In this document: positions 12,000 to 23,839 of the stretch, piece after piece
How the letters are laid out: the number at the start of each line of letters is the position of its first letter
Position numbering within the stretch: position 1 is the stretch's first letter
Source of the DNA: Myrmaecium sp. VS I D KN 1
Lineage: Eukaryota; Ascomycota; Dothideomycetes; Valsariales; Valsariaceae
Assembly (NCBI GenBank): GCA_019775845.1
Contig: JADQAV010000018.1
Coordinates: 1,231,958-1,295,957 of the forward strand
Length of the DNA stretch: 64,000 nt
Direction of reading: 5' to 3'
Made by a program: the position numbers and the translations under genes
Notes under the pieces: model-generated
Database searches by the model: none
What the model saw: only the letters and a program-made list of their open reading frames with translations
Told to the model about the DNA's origin: nothing

Positions 12000-14857
12000 C
12001 ATGCTGGGCATGAGCATGGGCGATGGGCACGGGGAGGGAGAGGGCATGAGCAGCAACACCACCACCACCCACCAACCTGCCTGCCCTTCAGCCCTGGGCA
12101 GCCCCGGGACAGCCCAGCGCAGGGCAGCGACCCAGGGACGGACGCCAGGCACCGTCGTCGTTTTGTCGTCGTCAGGTCGTTAGGCTGTCAGGTCGTCAGG
12201 CTGCCATTCCGCTTCATCTCTCTCATCTGTCCTCCTCCTCCTCTGCTCTCCTGCTGGTGGCCGTGCCATCCCATCCATCCATCGTTCTCATCTTCTCGTC
12301 CCGTCAAGCTGTCAAGCCACACTCCTCTCCGCGCCCACGACCACTTCTCTAGCCTCCCACCTAGTGCCTCACATCCCATCCCACCATCCACCCTAGGCAC
12401 CTCATCCCATCCACACCTCCTCTCCCAAGCTTTTTCTCTCCCATCTCCTCCCAGCACCGGCTTCCGCTCCGTCTCCCAAGGCTGGCCCTCTCTCCCGTCT
12501 CTCGTCTCCCTTTTCTCTGCCAACGAGAGGCCTGGCCCCGTTTCTTTCACCCTTCCAATCCACTCTTCCAATCCTTCCACGCTTGGACTCTTTCCGTGTG
12601 GCCCCCCCTCCCTTCCCCCCCCCTCGAGCCAATTGTTGCAGTGGCGTCGTGCTGTGCTCCTGGTTGTGTCATCTACACCTCTCCTCTCTCCATCTCTCCT
12701 ATGCTGGGGAGAGCCCGGTGCATATCTTGCAATGCCGACGCTCCTCCTTTCCGGCCGCTGCACCTCCAGCAGGCTCCACTCACTTTCCCTTATACACGAC
12801 ACGCTTCTCTCCCTCCTGCCAAACACCCTCTTTCCCTGCTCGTCTCTTTCCGTCATCATCATCACCACCACTACCACCACCACCACCACCTTACCGTACC
12901 CGACGACCTGACGACCCGCATTCCCCAGCCCTAGAGCAGCCTTCCACACACTCTGCCGGACCCGGCACGCTCGACCGGAGCCCATCCATCTCGTCTTCCG
13001 CTGCAGCGACCTGAGGTCCTGCGGCACCCCGTTCGACCAGTCAGCCAGTCCGGCCTCGTCCTTCCCTTCTCTACCTACCTTAGCAAACCTTCCATCCTTC
13101 CCGTCTCCTTCCTCCTTCTCCTTCTTCTCCTCCTTTTTCCCCCATCGTCCCAGCCGTCCACTCAGACAACGGGCCACCGTCTCGGGATCTCCACACCAAC
13201 GACCGGCAGGGCTCGATTTTCAGGTACGCTTTCTTTTAGGCTTCCACTCTTTCTCCTTCCTCCTTTCCCCGGTAGCGCTACTGCTCCTTCCCTCCCCCCA
13301 CCCACTCAAGTCGAACGATTCCCCTCCGTTGGGTCGCTTGTCACAGGCCCTGGAAAGCGCAGGCTGACGATTGCCCCTCCCTGCCTCCCTCCTTCCCTGC
13401 CTCTCAGCCTGTCCACTCGTCGCACTTCTCCGTCCGGGACAACTCGAGACGGCATTGCTTGTTCTCCGCTGCCCGCCCTCGACGGACGTTCGGTGTTGGG
13501 TTGCGCGGACCGTCTGGTGAGCTGCGGTCTCCGAGTACGAGGCGGTTGCGTGGGCGTTTCCAAGTGTTGGTGGCGAGAGCCTGCAAGACAAGGCTTCGAC
13601 CTCTCTCTCCCACCGTCGACCTCGCATTGCCTGTTTGAGAGCGTCTGAGTTGAGTCAGTCGAGTCGCAGAAGAGAGGCGATCTTCGAATCCCCAGCCTGC
13701 CTGCCTGCTTGCTGCCTGCCTACCTACCTAAGGTGCCTGCCTGACTTACCTAAGCCGCCGTTGTTTCTTTCCGTTCGGAGTGAACATCCATTCCACCTCG
13801 ACCAGCCAACCAACCAACCAGCCAACCAGCCAACCTCCATCCTCTGAGGTCGAGTCCCGGTGTGGATCGCGCTGGTCCTCGTTTCCGTTTCGTGGGCCTG
13901 GCCGGGCGTCGCCGCTCGTCCCGAACAAGGAACACCCTTCCTCCTTCCGTTTCGCTGCCCTGTCGACCTTGGCCGCCGGCGTGAGGGCATCCCCGCTCTT
14001 TTTCTGCGGCCCATCTGCCAATCTGCCAATCTGCCATCTGCCATCTGCCATCTGCCATCCTTCATCGGCCATCCCTCCGCCGTCGCCCCTCCGCCGTCGC
14101 CCTATCCGCCATCTTCATTCGGCCCCCGGCATCCTACGTGGCTCCCCCAGGGCCCACCACCCTTCCGACCGCCGCCTTCACCTCCCACGCTCTCCAGACC
14201 ATCCCGACCCCCCGGTGCCGCAGTGTTCCTGGTGTCCGCTGCACGCTCCTCTTCCTGGACGGCCACTCGCCTCTGCTCTCGCCCCTCTCGCCCCTCTCGC
14301 CGCCCGCCTTTCGGGGGTCAACCTGGCGTCAATCGGCGTGTCGGTGAGGCTGCTGCGCCATCATTCAACGGTCGTCGGCTGAGCGCCTTCATTGGTCGCA
14401 TCGCGAAAAGGACCTGCGGCTGTGTTTATCACTGCGTTGTTCTCAACCTCACTTTTTCTCCCTCGTTCTCTCCCTCTCTCTTCCTTGTAAGTCCTTCCAG
14501 CGCCTCGCCCTTCGTTCACCTTCCGAGCTCCCTTCCTCTCGTTTCCGTCCGATCCTTCCGCTTCGGCGAATCGTCTTTCTCTATCCGCTGTTTCGTCGTT
14601 TTCGTTGTCGGTCGACCTCCCCCACTCATCGTCCACCTCCGCCAGACCGTCCGGACCTTCCTTGCCCTGCCCCTCACCACCACCAATCACTCCCACACCG
14701 CACCGCTTCGCCCAAGCCACCACGCTCTCTTCGAAGCCAATACGAACAAGCTGAAAAGCTGGATCCTCCATACGTATCCCCGCCGCTCTCGCCCTCGGCG
14801 CATCGAACCGCCCTCGATTCGCCCTTCGCGATCTCTCATAAGGGCTGGCCGTTGGGA
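12000..14857. promoter_or_regulatory. Long pyrimidine-rich leader/promoter upstream of the Gln-rich protein gene
   Basis: About 2.9 kb of strongly C/T-rich sequence leads directly to the start codon at 14858. It is dominated by CCTTCC, CCATCC and CTCC motifs and a 7-base repeat (ATCTGCC) at about 14027-14057. Open frames run through it, but they are Ser/Pro/Arg-rich low complexity and most begin at non-ATG codons. Such leaders are typical of fungal regulatory genes with long 5' UTRs. A GTAAGT at about 14488 could be a 5' UTR intron donor. Upstream ATGs are present, so uORF control is possible. All functional statements here are inference. Confidence 0.4.
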
Positions 14858-16253
14858 ATGGACCATGCCCATCGGCAGAGGCAGAGGCAGAGTAACCCGT
14901 CAGGATACACCGGCCCGCCCTCCCTCCTCTCCACCCCCACCCAATACCCGCCCGGTAGCGCAGCCGATCGCTTCAGGCAGACCCCGTTGACCGCGCAACC
15001 GTCACCGGCCTCGGCGCCTTCCTCGACCGGTCGCAGCGCCGCCAGCTATCAGAGTTACGGATACGGCGAGGGAACGCCGTTTATGGGACCCTCGATGCAG
15101 GCAGGCGCGTTGCAATATTCGGCAGACTATGCCCCGGACCAGCAACGCGGCGCGTCGCAGCCGTACACGTCCCAGTACAATTCGAGCATGATGTACAATG
15201 TGCCCGCACCGCAGCCGCAGCCGCAACAGCAACCGCAACAGCAGCAACAGCAACAGCAGCAACCGCAACCCCCGAACCCCCAGGCCCCGTATGAGTCTGT
15301 GCCACCGTACCCGCAGCGGCAGTCCGCAGCCACCTTGGAGGCGTTGACCTCCCAATTTGGCGTTCCACAACAATATTATGTGGCAGGCGAGGGCGGCCCG
15401 ACCAGCGCGCCTTCCGCGGCGATGGCGACGCCGAACGTCCCTTCGCATTATGCCCCACCGTTGTCATATACAGCACAGCCGAGCCCCGTCGGACGGGAAG
15501 CCCTCGCGCCAGCATTCGCCGCTGCCATGAGCGAACCCACCGCCGCCGGCTCGCAAGGAGCGTATCCGCCGACCAGCTACGCCGTCGCCTCCGCGCAGGG
15601 CCTGTCGGACCTGGAGAACGCCTACCACGAGTATCAGCGGGAGCTGCGACGGACGTTCGAGTACGTGCGGGATGGGCGGTTGCGCGAGGCGAGCAAATCG
15701 CTCATGGACCTCACCGACTGGCTCTTGAGCAATGTGGAACCCTTGAGTATGACCTCTCTCCGTCTTTCCCCCCTTTCGTGTGCGTGAACCAGCCCTCTGA
15801 GAAAGTTGACGATAGACCTAGTGCGCGACGACGAAACCCTCAAGCCCGATCGACTCAAGCTGTGGGCTGACTTCCACACCGCGTGGCTGACGACCTTGCA
15901 AGCGCAGCTCGACATGGTCCAGCAGTCCGTCCAGACCGGCCAGCGGGTGCATCCGCCGCAGACCCTCATCGATTATGAGTTCCTGGAGTATATGGGCAAG
16001 GAGATGGTCCGGCACTGCGATCACCTGGAGAAGCATGGCCTGGTGGACTACGAGTACGGCGTGCTCGAGGAGGAGGTTCTCTGCAGTGAGTGATGCCCCT
16101 TCTTTCCCTTCACGCTCCGTGGGTACAAGTATTAACTGAGATCTTTTCGCCGCAGTGATCATGAAATGCCTCGATCAGCTCGAGAGTCAACCGGGATTCT
16201 CGGGGACACCCACCTCCCAAAGCCTGCAAAGTGGCACCTTGCGCCATCGCTGA
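14858..16253 (+). CDS. Hypothetical Gln/Pro-rich protein with conserved-looking helical C-terminal domain
   Basis: I do not recognise the family. Three exons are inferred, 14858-15746, 15816-16085 and 16156-16253, with GT-AG introns of 69 and 70 bases and consistent phases, giving 418 residues. The start is the ATG of MDHAHRQRQRQSNPSGY; the frame opens two codons earlier without another ATG. Residues 1 to about 245 are low complexity, with a Gln/Pro tract at about 115-145 (from a CAG/CAA run at about 15205-15270) and many Tyr, Ser and Ala. Residues about 248-400 are charged and helix-prone (YHEYQRELRRTFEYVRDGRL, then RLKLWADFHTAWLTTLQAQL, then DYEFLEYMGKEMVRHCDHLE). The shape suggests a nuclear or scaffold protein whose disordered N-terminus precedes a protein-binding helical domain. 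There is no signal peptide or membrane segment. It is preceded by an exceptionally long gene-free region. Confidence 0.85.
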
Positions 16254-19200
16254 AACTGAATCACGTCCGTTTTGGACCAGAATGTCCTCGAGCGGTCTGG
16301 ATTACCGTCGCGTCCGGAACGCATACACCTGGACGAACGGACCGGTTTCGCTGGCACATCGTATCTTCGACGTTTACCTTTCCTTCGCCTCGACTTTGAC
16401 CCCCAGAACGCATCACCGCGCTTGCTACTTGCTCGGGAAGAACAACCAGCAAGACAAGCACTCGCTCTCCTTCCTTTTCTCTTCCTCTCCTCACGCTAAC
16501 CAGCACCTTGTTTCCTTTCTTCTGTACCTAATTAACCCTCTCTTCTTGTACATCAAATCGTCATCGTCGCCGCACCGCCTTCTTCTTTTTCCTTCTCATT
16601 TACCTCTCCGTCTCCAACATCAACAACAACATAATTCCTCATGCCTACCCTTCCGTTCCCCCTCCCTGTCTCATTCCCTCTCCCGTTCTCTTTCCTTCCT
16701 TGTTTTCTCGCTCGCCTCGCAAATATAGACTGGGAACTTTGGGCTTTCAGAAGCCGCGCACACTGGGTGGATGGGTGGGTGGGCATGGTTGGTGTTTTTC
16801 CTTTTCTCTGCTTTCTTCAGAGGGGTATTCCCGGCTGTTTTCACTTCCCCTTTTCTTTTTGAAATTGGTGTTTGTTTTTGTACACGGTACGTCGGGGTGG
16901 GGGATACCTGGTTTTGTTTTTTCGTTTTGGTTTTTATCTGTTTGGGGGATTAGGATGGATTGGGGTGGATTGATGATATCATTCCGAGATGACAGGATGG
17001 ACTTGATGAGGGGAAGATTGAGAGATGCTTCTTTTTGTTCTTCTTCTTCTTCTTATGATTCTTTTATGGCGGGTCTTTTTTTTATGGCTTGGATATTTTT
17101 TGATTCCCATTTTCCTTTTTTTTCTTTCTCCCGCCTTACTTTCTTGAAGACCCGCCTTGATACAGTATACTATACTACTTACTACTATGTTATAAGATCA
17201 GTTTGGAGAGGATGAGAGTGAGATATATGTTTTAGTTGTTAGGTTCTCAGTTTTTGCCTTTTTGCTTCTCATACCGCTACCGCCCCTTTCACTTTCCCTT
17301 CTCTTTCTCTCCTCCACCCCATGCCCTACCGCTTTCAACTTCTAGCCCCTAGCTTCTACCACCCCCTTACCTCGCACTCCCCCCAGCACACCTCCCCTCC
17401 CCTTCCCTTACTTTCCTATCCCTCACCACACTCAACCCATCCACACCATCCTACGTCCTCCCACTCCTCCCACCCACGTCCCCCAATCTCTCTAGAGGTC
17501 CTAACGGCGAAGGGTCGATGTACCAGGAGGAGGAGGAGGAGGAGGAGGAGGAGGAGGAGACGGTTGACGCAGCCGCAACCCACCCGACTCCCTCCCCCTC
17601 ACCGCGCGACCGTCGTACAAGACATGTAGTAGTAATGTACTGTACTCCACTGCACTGTACATCCCCGCTGGCTGTCACCGGCTCGTTGACACAAGGGAAG
17701 GTACATACATCTTGGCAGCTCGGTTGTACCGGTTGGTTGCACCGTTTCACCGTTCGTTGTTCAACGGGCAGGGTTTCACTGGGCAGGGTTTCACTGGGCA
17801 GGGTTGCGCGAACGACTCTGGCGCAACGAAACGGCACCGGCGCAACGTATGTACACCCCTACCGTACATAGAGTTCGTTCCCTCCTCTCTGTATTCGTAG
17901 TTCAAGGTTCGTGCGGTGGAATGGTAGGACGGGGATGTGGATGTGGGACCGCTGCGTTGGGTTGGGGTCGGACCGGTAGGATTCTTGGATGACCTTCTGT
18001 TTTTTTCTTTCTCCCGGATGGATCTTCTCCTACGAGGACGCTGAGCGGATGGGGGATGTTGTCTTTTCCTTTTCTTTATGTGGTGAGGAGTGAAGGAGAT
18101 ATGCTATGTATGTATATACATGTTCGCTGATCTTCCTGGCGTGAGAAGTAGCTACTGGGGCAGGAGATGGGGAGGGGTGTTGAGTGATAGGGCATATGAG
18201 CGTGCAGGACGTCTTCGATCGTCTGCCCGCTCGTTCATCCGCTCGTTCATCGATCAATGATGAGACGGAGACGGAGCGGACGGGAAGGAAATGGGAAGTC
18301 TATCTGAGATGAGTACACGCGGGAGCTCAACTGAGCCGGTCTGTATGTCGTTTTGCGCTTAGATATTCAGATGTATCTATGTATGTACTAATGTCCCAAC
18401 ACGTATCGGGATGCCTGACGGACGGTGAATGTTATATTTGATCTGCGAGAGCGGGTATTGTAGCCCCCTACGTAGCTGGCTGGCTCCCTGTCTTGAAGGG
18501 AAGTGACAAAACCCTCTCGTTTCCCTTTCCCTCCCTCCCCCCTTCATCCTCCTTTTCTCTTCTAGTCCCTCATGATTTCCTCCCCACCATAGCCATATCC
18601 CTTTCACCCATCCCCATCCAACCCACACCAACCAACACATCACTCTACGCTACGCTACGCTACGCGCGCCCCCTCCCCTTCCCCTTTCTATTTGTCAACA
18701 AGCAAGCAAGGCTGGCTGCATGCATGCTTGCTCGATTCGTTCGCTTGTGGGGGATATCCTCTTCAGCTTTAGCCGATCGCCCCCCTTTCCTTGATCAAGT
18801 CAACAATACCACCTTTGCGAATCCTTCCGAGCATCTGTCACCGACTCAACCCCCTTGCTTTTCCGAGCTTTCGGGTCTCGCGTCGCGAAGTGTTGCAGGG
18901 GGAAGGGGAGGGGGGGGGGAGGCTAACGCATTTTTTCCTACCTACCTATGTCCTTGGATTGAGGGCAAGTTGAGGATGAAAGTTGTCGATCACTCGTTGT
19001 CCCACTAGCAGTTACTGTTACCTACGTTCAGCGTTCATTTTGACTTTCAAGTTGGATATAAATTATTCGTTTTCAGATGGATTTGTCTGACTGAGTGGTG
19101 CCTTTCGCTTTCGCTACGGGTTTCACTTTCACTTTCATTTTGATCTACCTTTGCCCCCTTCCTTCTTTACCTGGTAGACTTCCAAGGAAAAGTAGCATTC

Positions 19201-19698
19201 CCCTCTTCCTCCTCCGCTTTTCTTCATCCTTTCAGATCTCGGCTTATTTCCAAGCATCCTGTCTCGTCCGTCAGCAGTCTCATCATCCCAGCGCGACCTG
19301 AAGGTTGGTAGCGTCGGCGTCCGCAAGCAGAATGCTGTCGAGCACGGAGTAAAGTACGGAAGAGTTGCGCAAAGCTCTTCTCGCCGAGGAGAACGCAACG
19401 AGCGGATGTTGGCGGTGTACATAGATGGGGGCCGGCGAAGGCCCTGGAGTAGGTGGTCGCGCCTCCTCCCGCACCAATCTCAGCCCCGCCAAGCTCTTTT
19501 TGCTGTTCTGGCGGCCAGGGAGAGGCGCATGCGATGGTCTGGGAGCATTGGAAGGAGATCCTTGTGGATGCGGATGTTAGGACGAACGGGAGGTAGAAGA
19601 GGTCGAGGAGCTTGTAGCTCCGAGTCTTGAGAGGAGGATTGGGGCACCGGAGGCAGGACATGCCCTTTAGCAGGAGAGAAGCAGATGTACGGCCTCAC
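16254..19698. other. Intergenic region, no convincing gene
   Basis: The first 400-500 bases are pyrimidine-rich and probably the 3' UTR of the preceding gene. Further on there is a GGA microsatellite (about 17527-17560), a three-fold 15-base repeat GGGCAGGGTTTCACT near 17767-17805, and a CTACG run near 18645-18665. Short frames on the minus strand at 19.2-19.7 kb have reasonable composition but no recognisable domain, and I could not connect them. Confidence 0.35.
17527..17560. repeat. GGA microsatellite
   Basis: This is an uninterrupted run of about eleven GGA triplets in non-coding DNA. Similar GGA or CTC runs occur near 11600-11630 and 33524-33549. Confidence 0.8.
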
Positions 19699-20557
19699 TT
19701 AGATGCTCTCATCAATCGCTTCGTAGTCATATCCGCCGCCGGTGCCGTTGTCGTTGTTGTAGCTGTAGCTCTTTGCCTTAGCCCGGCTCTGACCGCCAGT
19801 GTTAGCTGTGGAAGTCAATGGTGCACGTCTTGTGTATCTATCCGGAGAGGAAAGACCATGGACCTGGAGATATCTTTACAAGACGGTCTGCCGGAGAAGA
19901 TGGAGGAGGGTATAAGAAATACTCGTCACCCCGGTTCATCCGCTCAGGCAGCTTGGGGTAGGCTGGTGGAGGACGTCGTAGATTGTGACGACCAAAAGTA
20001 TGCGCAAGGATCTAGTGATGGGCCTTCGCTACAGGACGAAGCTGCCCTCGTGGACCTGTCTAAGCAGTGCCACCCCCAAGCAAGCCACGACCAATCAAGC
20101 ACCATCATCAGCAAAACTCAACCTGGGAATTGAGGCCGATGAAGGATGTAACGCCAGAAGACATGACATCGGCTGGACTCCTGTGAAACATTAGACAGCT
20201 ATACGTGGTCCCAATACCGTGTCCGACGGCCTCCAGTCACACCTGTTGCTGTGAGATGCAAAAGTCGCACTCTAGCAAGTTGCTGGTGTCCATATACGAC
20301 AGGTAGTGCTACCTCCCGACACCCGAGGGAGTGGGTGAACGACGGGCAACCACTTCACCGCTGACGGCCGTGTATTCAAACACCTGAAGCTGTCTGTCTG
20401 TAGACAGGCGGCCGCCCACAGCTGTCAAAGAGACCGGTGTGACGGTGACGCTGATGGGATGAATGAGGTAGGAAGAAAGGAAGAAAGAAAGAAAGGTGAG
20501 AGAGATGACATCCCTCGAGATGTGGTGAATGAATGCCACTATTCCGGATAAGGGCAT
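19699..20557 (-). CDS. Tentative four-exon gene, unknown small protein
   Basis: I assembled this by reading the minus strand by eye; it is a hypothesis. Exons 20313-20557, 20123-20180, 19864-20011 and 19699-19805 are joined by GT-AG introns of 132, 111 and 58 bases. All phases agree, giving 185 residues. Supporting segments with protein-like composition are VSLTAVGGRLSTDRQLQVFE, SPADVMSSGVTSFIGLNSQ, PPPAYPKLPERMNRGDEYFL and the C-terminus GGGYDYEAIDESI. The N-terminus from the ATG at 20557 is hydrophobic and may be a membrane segment, or the true first exon may lie further upstream. The last donor (GTCCAT) is unusual. An overlapping plus-strand frame (to 20133) is judged a shadow. I do not recognise the family. 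Confidence 0.3.
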
Positions 20558-21824
20558 GTAATGGGCAATCTCAGCCTTTCAAGCGCGCGATCCAGTGACC
20601 CGGCGCCGGCGCGTCTTGGGCTGTCTTTCTTGTACGTCACCACTCTGGACGCCAACCGAGGCACGCACGTCCTTCCAACCTTTTTGAATTGCACGACTAC
20701 GTTGTTCTTTGAGGGTTAGGGGGATTGGAGGGATGATTTAGTCAATTGCTGCGACTACACCACCGAACCGCCCATGTATCCTGAGAATAATGAAAAATAT
20801 CAACGTCAACGATCTACCCCCACAATCAGCCATTACCCACGGCCAGGAATAAACACAACAACGGCCACAGCCCACGATCTCAAAACGAAGCCATCTATTC
20901 ATCACGATCTTAGCTCACTAGGTACTACAGTACATAAGAATAGACTTTTTCCCCTGACCCGATCGAACAAATAACGGTGAGATCTGGTGGCTGGCTGGTA
21001 GTCTCCACCTTTTCTTTCCCCCGGTTGACATGGATCTTGGTTCACGATGTCATCGATCTGAAGTAGTAGTGCCCGTGCCCATCCTCCATTATTCATTCCC
21101 ATCCCGGCCCCTGGCGCCAACGCCGTTGTGTGTGACTACCTAGGTAGTTACTCCTGCGTCGTTAGCCAGGGCCGTCGATCTCGTTGTCCGCGATTTCCTT
21201 CCTCCCCGCATTCCCAGATCGAAGGATGATCTGGAAGGCATCGCCCGTGGTGGATTGTTGCCCGATCGCTGCATCTCTAAAAGAAGATCCTGAATGAATT
21301 ACAATGGCGCAGAAGGATTCTATACCGATCCAAGTCTTTTCCAAGCCAGCCCAAGCAAAAGGGATATACATCGCGAAAGCCCCATAATCCAGATCGACGC
21401 TTGCAACCCATCCCAGGACCCCCTTGTCAACCCACAGGAGCATGCTCCGGGCCGCCAGGAGTGAGTAGGTGGGGACTCCTCGCCGCCATCATGACTTCTT
21501 CATCCCCTCACTTCGGTTTAGGGCCAGCCGGGGCGGCCCCCGCCGTCCAATCTTTGCGGAGGTGTACCGATGGACTGTAATTTGGTTTCCACGTCAACCT
21601 TCTCCCGTCTGCATGGTCGATCGGTGGTGGGTGACAAGCACGCGATCGACATGGAGATCTTTCCGTCGTGGTGGTAGCTTGAGATGGAGATGGAGATGGG
21701 GAAAGTCCATGATGGCATGGATAATGTCGGGGGTTCCGTCAAACTTTCTTCTCTCTTTGTTGATGGTGGAAGGCTGGCGCCTTGGGCTTCGACTTCAGCC
21801 TGCCTTCTCACCTCCAAATCCAAC
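20558..21824. other. Upstream region of con-6, no firm gene
   Basis: This is the promoter-side flank of con-6. A minus-strand open frame of 93 codons at 21162-21443 has normal composition but no recognisable domain and is not called. A further minus-strand frame at about 20543-20707 also looks protein-like and could be an extra exon of the gene downstream of it on that strand. Confidence 0.35.
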
Positions 21825-21832
21825 TATATAAA
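21825..21832 (+). promoter_or_regulatory. TATA box of con-6
   Basis: TATATAAA lies about 140 bases before the con-6 start codon. That spacing leaves a 5' UTR of roughly 110 bases, made of C/A-rich sequence (CCAATCC repeats), as in many strongly induced fungal genes. The function is inferred from sequence and position. Confidence 0.6.
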
Positions 21833-21966
21833 CCCCCTTCAGCATCCTCTTCCCATTCCATTCCATCTCATCATCCAACAGTCCAATCCAATCCAATCCA
21901 CTCCAGTCCCAATCCACCACCACAACCACCAACAAAACCCAACCCCTTAAACCCAACCAAATCACC

Positions 21967-22310
21967 ATGTCTTCCAACACCGGCAACGTCATCGGCGGCC
22001 ACAAGGCCAACCTGTCCAACCCCAACACCTCCGAGGAGTCCAAGCAGCACTCCCGCGACGTCCTCGATCAGGAGTACGACGGCGGCGACCTCGACAAGTA
22101 CGGCGCGACCGGCTCCAGCAACCAGGAGGGCAAGAACCCTAACAACGTGTACGTCCCTTTCTTTCCCTTCCCTCCCTTCTGTGGACTAGGAGAACTGACA
22201 ATTAATCTGAACGCAGTGCTGGCGGTCTCAAGGCCACCATCAACAACCCCAACGTCTCGGAGGAGGCCAAGGAGAGCGCCAAGGAGCGCTTGGAGGGCTT
22301 CAAGCAGTAA
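21967..22310 (+). CDS. con-6: Conidiation-specific protein 6 (CON-6 family)
   Basis: Two exons are inferred, 21967-22148 and 22217-22310, with a 68-base GT-AG intron, giving 91 residues. The protein contains two copies of the Con-6 repeat: residues 7-35 (NVIGGHKANLSNPNTSEESK) and 60-88 (NVAGGLKATINNPNVSEEAK), separated by an acidic, Gly-rich spacer. This two-repeat arrangement and size are characteristic of Neurospora CON-6 and its relatives. These are small, hydrophilic, probably disordered proteins that accumulate during conidiation and are lost at germination; the molecular role is not settled. The clear TATA box and C-rich leader fit a tightly regulated, highly expressed gene. There is no signal peptide. 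Confidence 0.93.
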
Positions 22311-22778
22311 GAGAGCGATGGCAAGCCCGCTTCTTCTTCGTCCATCGTGACAGCGGATGGCGATGGTGATGGTGGTGGTGGTGTTGGATATCCAGCGGAC
22401 TCTCCTTTCTGTGATTTTTCTTGGTTTTCTTTGTACCGTTTTTGGTAGCCTGTGTTGGCGCGTGTGAGCACGTTTAGTTGTTATCGGGTAGCCTGCGGGT
22501 CCTGGTATTAATCGAATTTCCCTTTTGAAGCTTCAAAGATCCAGCATCTCTCCTCTTTTTCGTTTCTTCACCTAAAAGCTCTTTCGGTGAGGATTGGAGC
22601 AGTCGTGGATAACTCGGAGTCCGGTTTTCGTTGTGACTTTTCGAGCTTCGCATTCTCTCGTAAAGATGCCGAGGTCGATGATCTCCCTTTCTTTCTCGTC
22701 TCTGGCTTCTTATATTCTTCCAGTCGCTCGTTCATCGTCAGGCAAGTGCCCTAATGAGGACGTAGAAAAACGTCATCA

Positions 22779-23839
22779 TCATGACCGAGCCAACCGCCCG
22801 CGTCCACGTCCAACGCCGCCGCCTCGACCGAAGCGCACGCTGGAGGGGACGAACCTGAGCGCGGACAAGGAGCTCGTCAGGTCAGTCATAGTCTCGTCGG
22901 GGGCGCTGGCGGGCGGGCTGGTGGGCGGGCTGGGCTTCGAAGGCGACGGGGAGGAGGCTTTGGAAACCGTGCTTGAGTACTGGGAGGATTGTAGGCCTGG
23001 TAGCGGTGAATCATCGATCTTGCTCGTCCGCTCGTTTTCCACCAGGTCCATGGCGTCGTCGGTCTTCTTCTGCTCCTCTACGGCTCCGGAACTGCGTCGT
23101 CGTTGCCGATGTTGTTGTTGTCGTTGCCAGCTTGGACGGATCATGGACGTGCGCTTGTCGATGCCGTCGTTAACGATAAAGAAGTCGTAGAAGGCGGGGA
23201 AGTTGTGCTTGTCGATAACGTGGCGGCGGCGCTTTTGAGGAGTCGAACAATAGCGTTCGCAGCCTTCGACGAAGCAACCGTACTGGGAAAGGGGTTAGAG
23301 AGGGAGCGTGAAAGATGGATTCGAGGTCGAAATTAGGAAGTCACTTGAACATGAAATGAAGATTGGTAGAGATGAATTGACTCAAGACTTTTGGAATGTG
23401 AGATGAGAGAGAGATGGAATATGGCAAGTACGAATGTGGAAGACCATCTAGAGCTGCACTAACTTACCGTTTTCTCTCCACGCGCTCGCCGTGCCTCGTT
23501 AATGGGGTCATGGTTTTCAGCGATGTGGAGGTTGAGGTAGTGATCGGAAGGGAAGTTCTTATGGCATTCGGAGCAACGGTTGGTGTGGAACTTCTGGTAG
23601 TGCACGTCGTAGTCTTCATAGGAAGTGAAGGAAGCCGGCTGGTGTGGTGGCAAGTAACATCGCATGATCACGGGCTTCTCTGTCGAGGATGTCTCTACGC
23701 AGTCGAGCTCAAGGTATTTGGCGGAGTGAGTGTGATGCTCGGCTGGGGAAGGAGATAGTGAAGTTGCTCGGGAGGAGAGTACTGCATCAGAGTTCAGCTC
23801 GACTGAGGAGACCGACTCCGCGCGTGAGCGCTTGGCCAT
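22779..23839 (-). CDS. C2H2 zinc-finger protein, ZNF511-like
   Basis: Two exons are inferred, 23468-23839 and 22779-23282, with a 185-base GT-AG intron in phase 0, giving 291 residues. The zinc-finger core has CSECHKNFPSDHYLNLHIAENH, with ligands Cys89, Cys92, His105 and His110, and after the splice a finger with Cys127, Cys132, His145 and His150 (CFVEGCERYC, then RRRHVIDKH). A degenerate first finger lies around residues 61-85. The spacing and the words HYLNLHIAENHD and HNFPAFYDFF match the ZNF511 family of conserved eukaryotic zinc-finger proteins, whose function is poorly known. The C-terminal 140 residues are disordered and Ser/Pro-rich and end in a Gly-Arg-rich tail (RFGRGGGVGRGRGRLARS), suggestive of RNA binding. 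It is divergent from the EST1-like gene, with about 0.8 kb between start codons. Confidence 0.88.

Noticed and set aside
11763-12911. 382-codon plus-strand frame
   Set aside because: The translation is Ser/Pro/His/Thr low complexity from C/T-rich DNA and CCA repeats, and the opposite strand is equally open.
13681-13700. TTCGAATCCCC word as a tRNA T-arm
   Set aside because: No acceptor stem, D-arm or anticodon arm can be fitted around it.
13860-14990. 376-codon plus-strand frame overlapping the start of the 14.86-kb gene
   Set aside because: It has a non-ATG start and Arg/Pro/Ser-rich translation of a pyrimidine-rich leader, and it overlaps a real gene in another frame.
19858-20133. 91-codon plus-strand frame (MDLEISLQDGLPEKM)
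   Set aside because: The composition is tolerable, but the opposite strand carries phase-consistent spliced segments, so it is read as a shadow.
21162-21443. 93-codon minus-strand frame upstream of con-6
   Set aside because: It starts with ATG and has normal composition, but no domain, no neighbouring exons and no other support.
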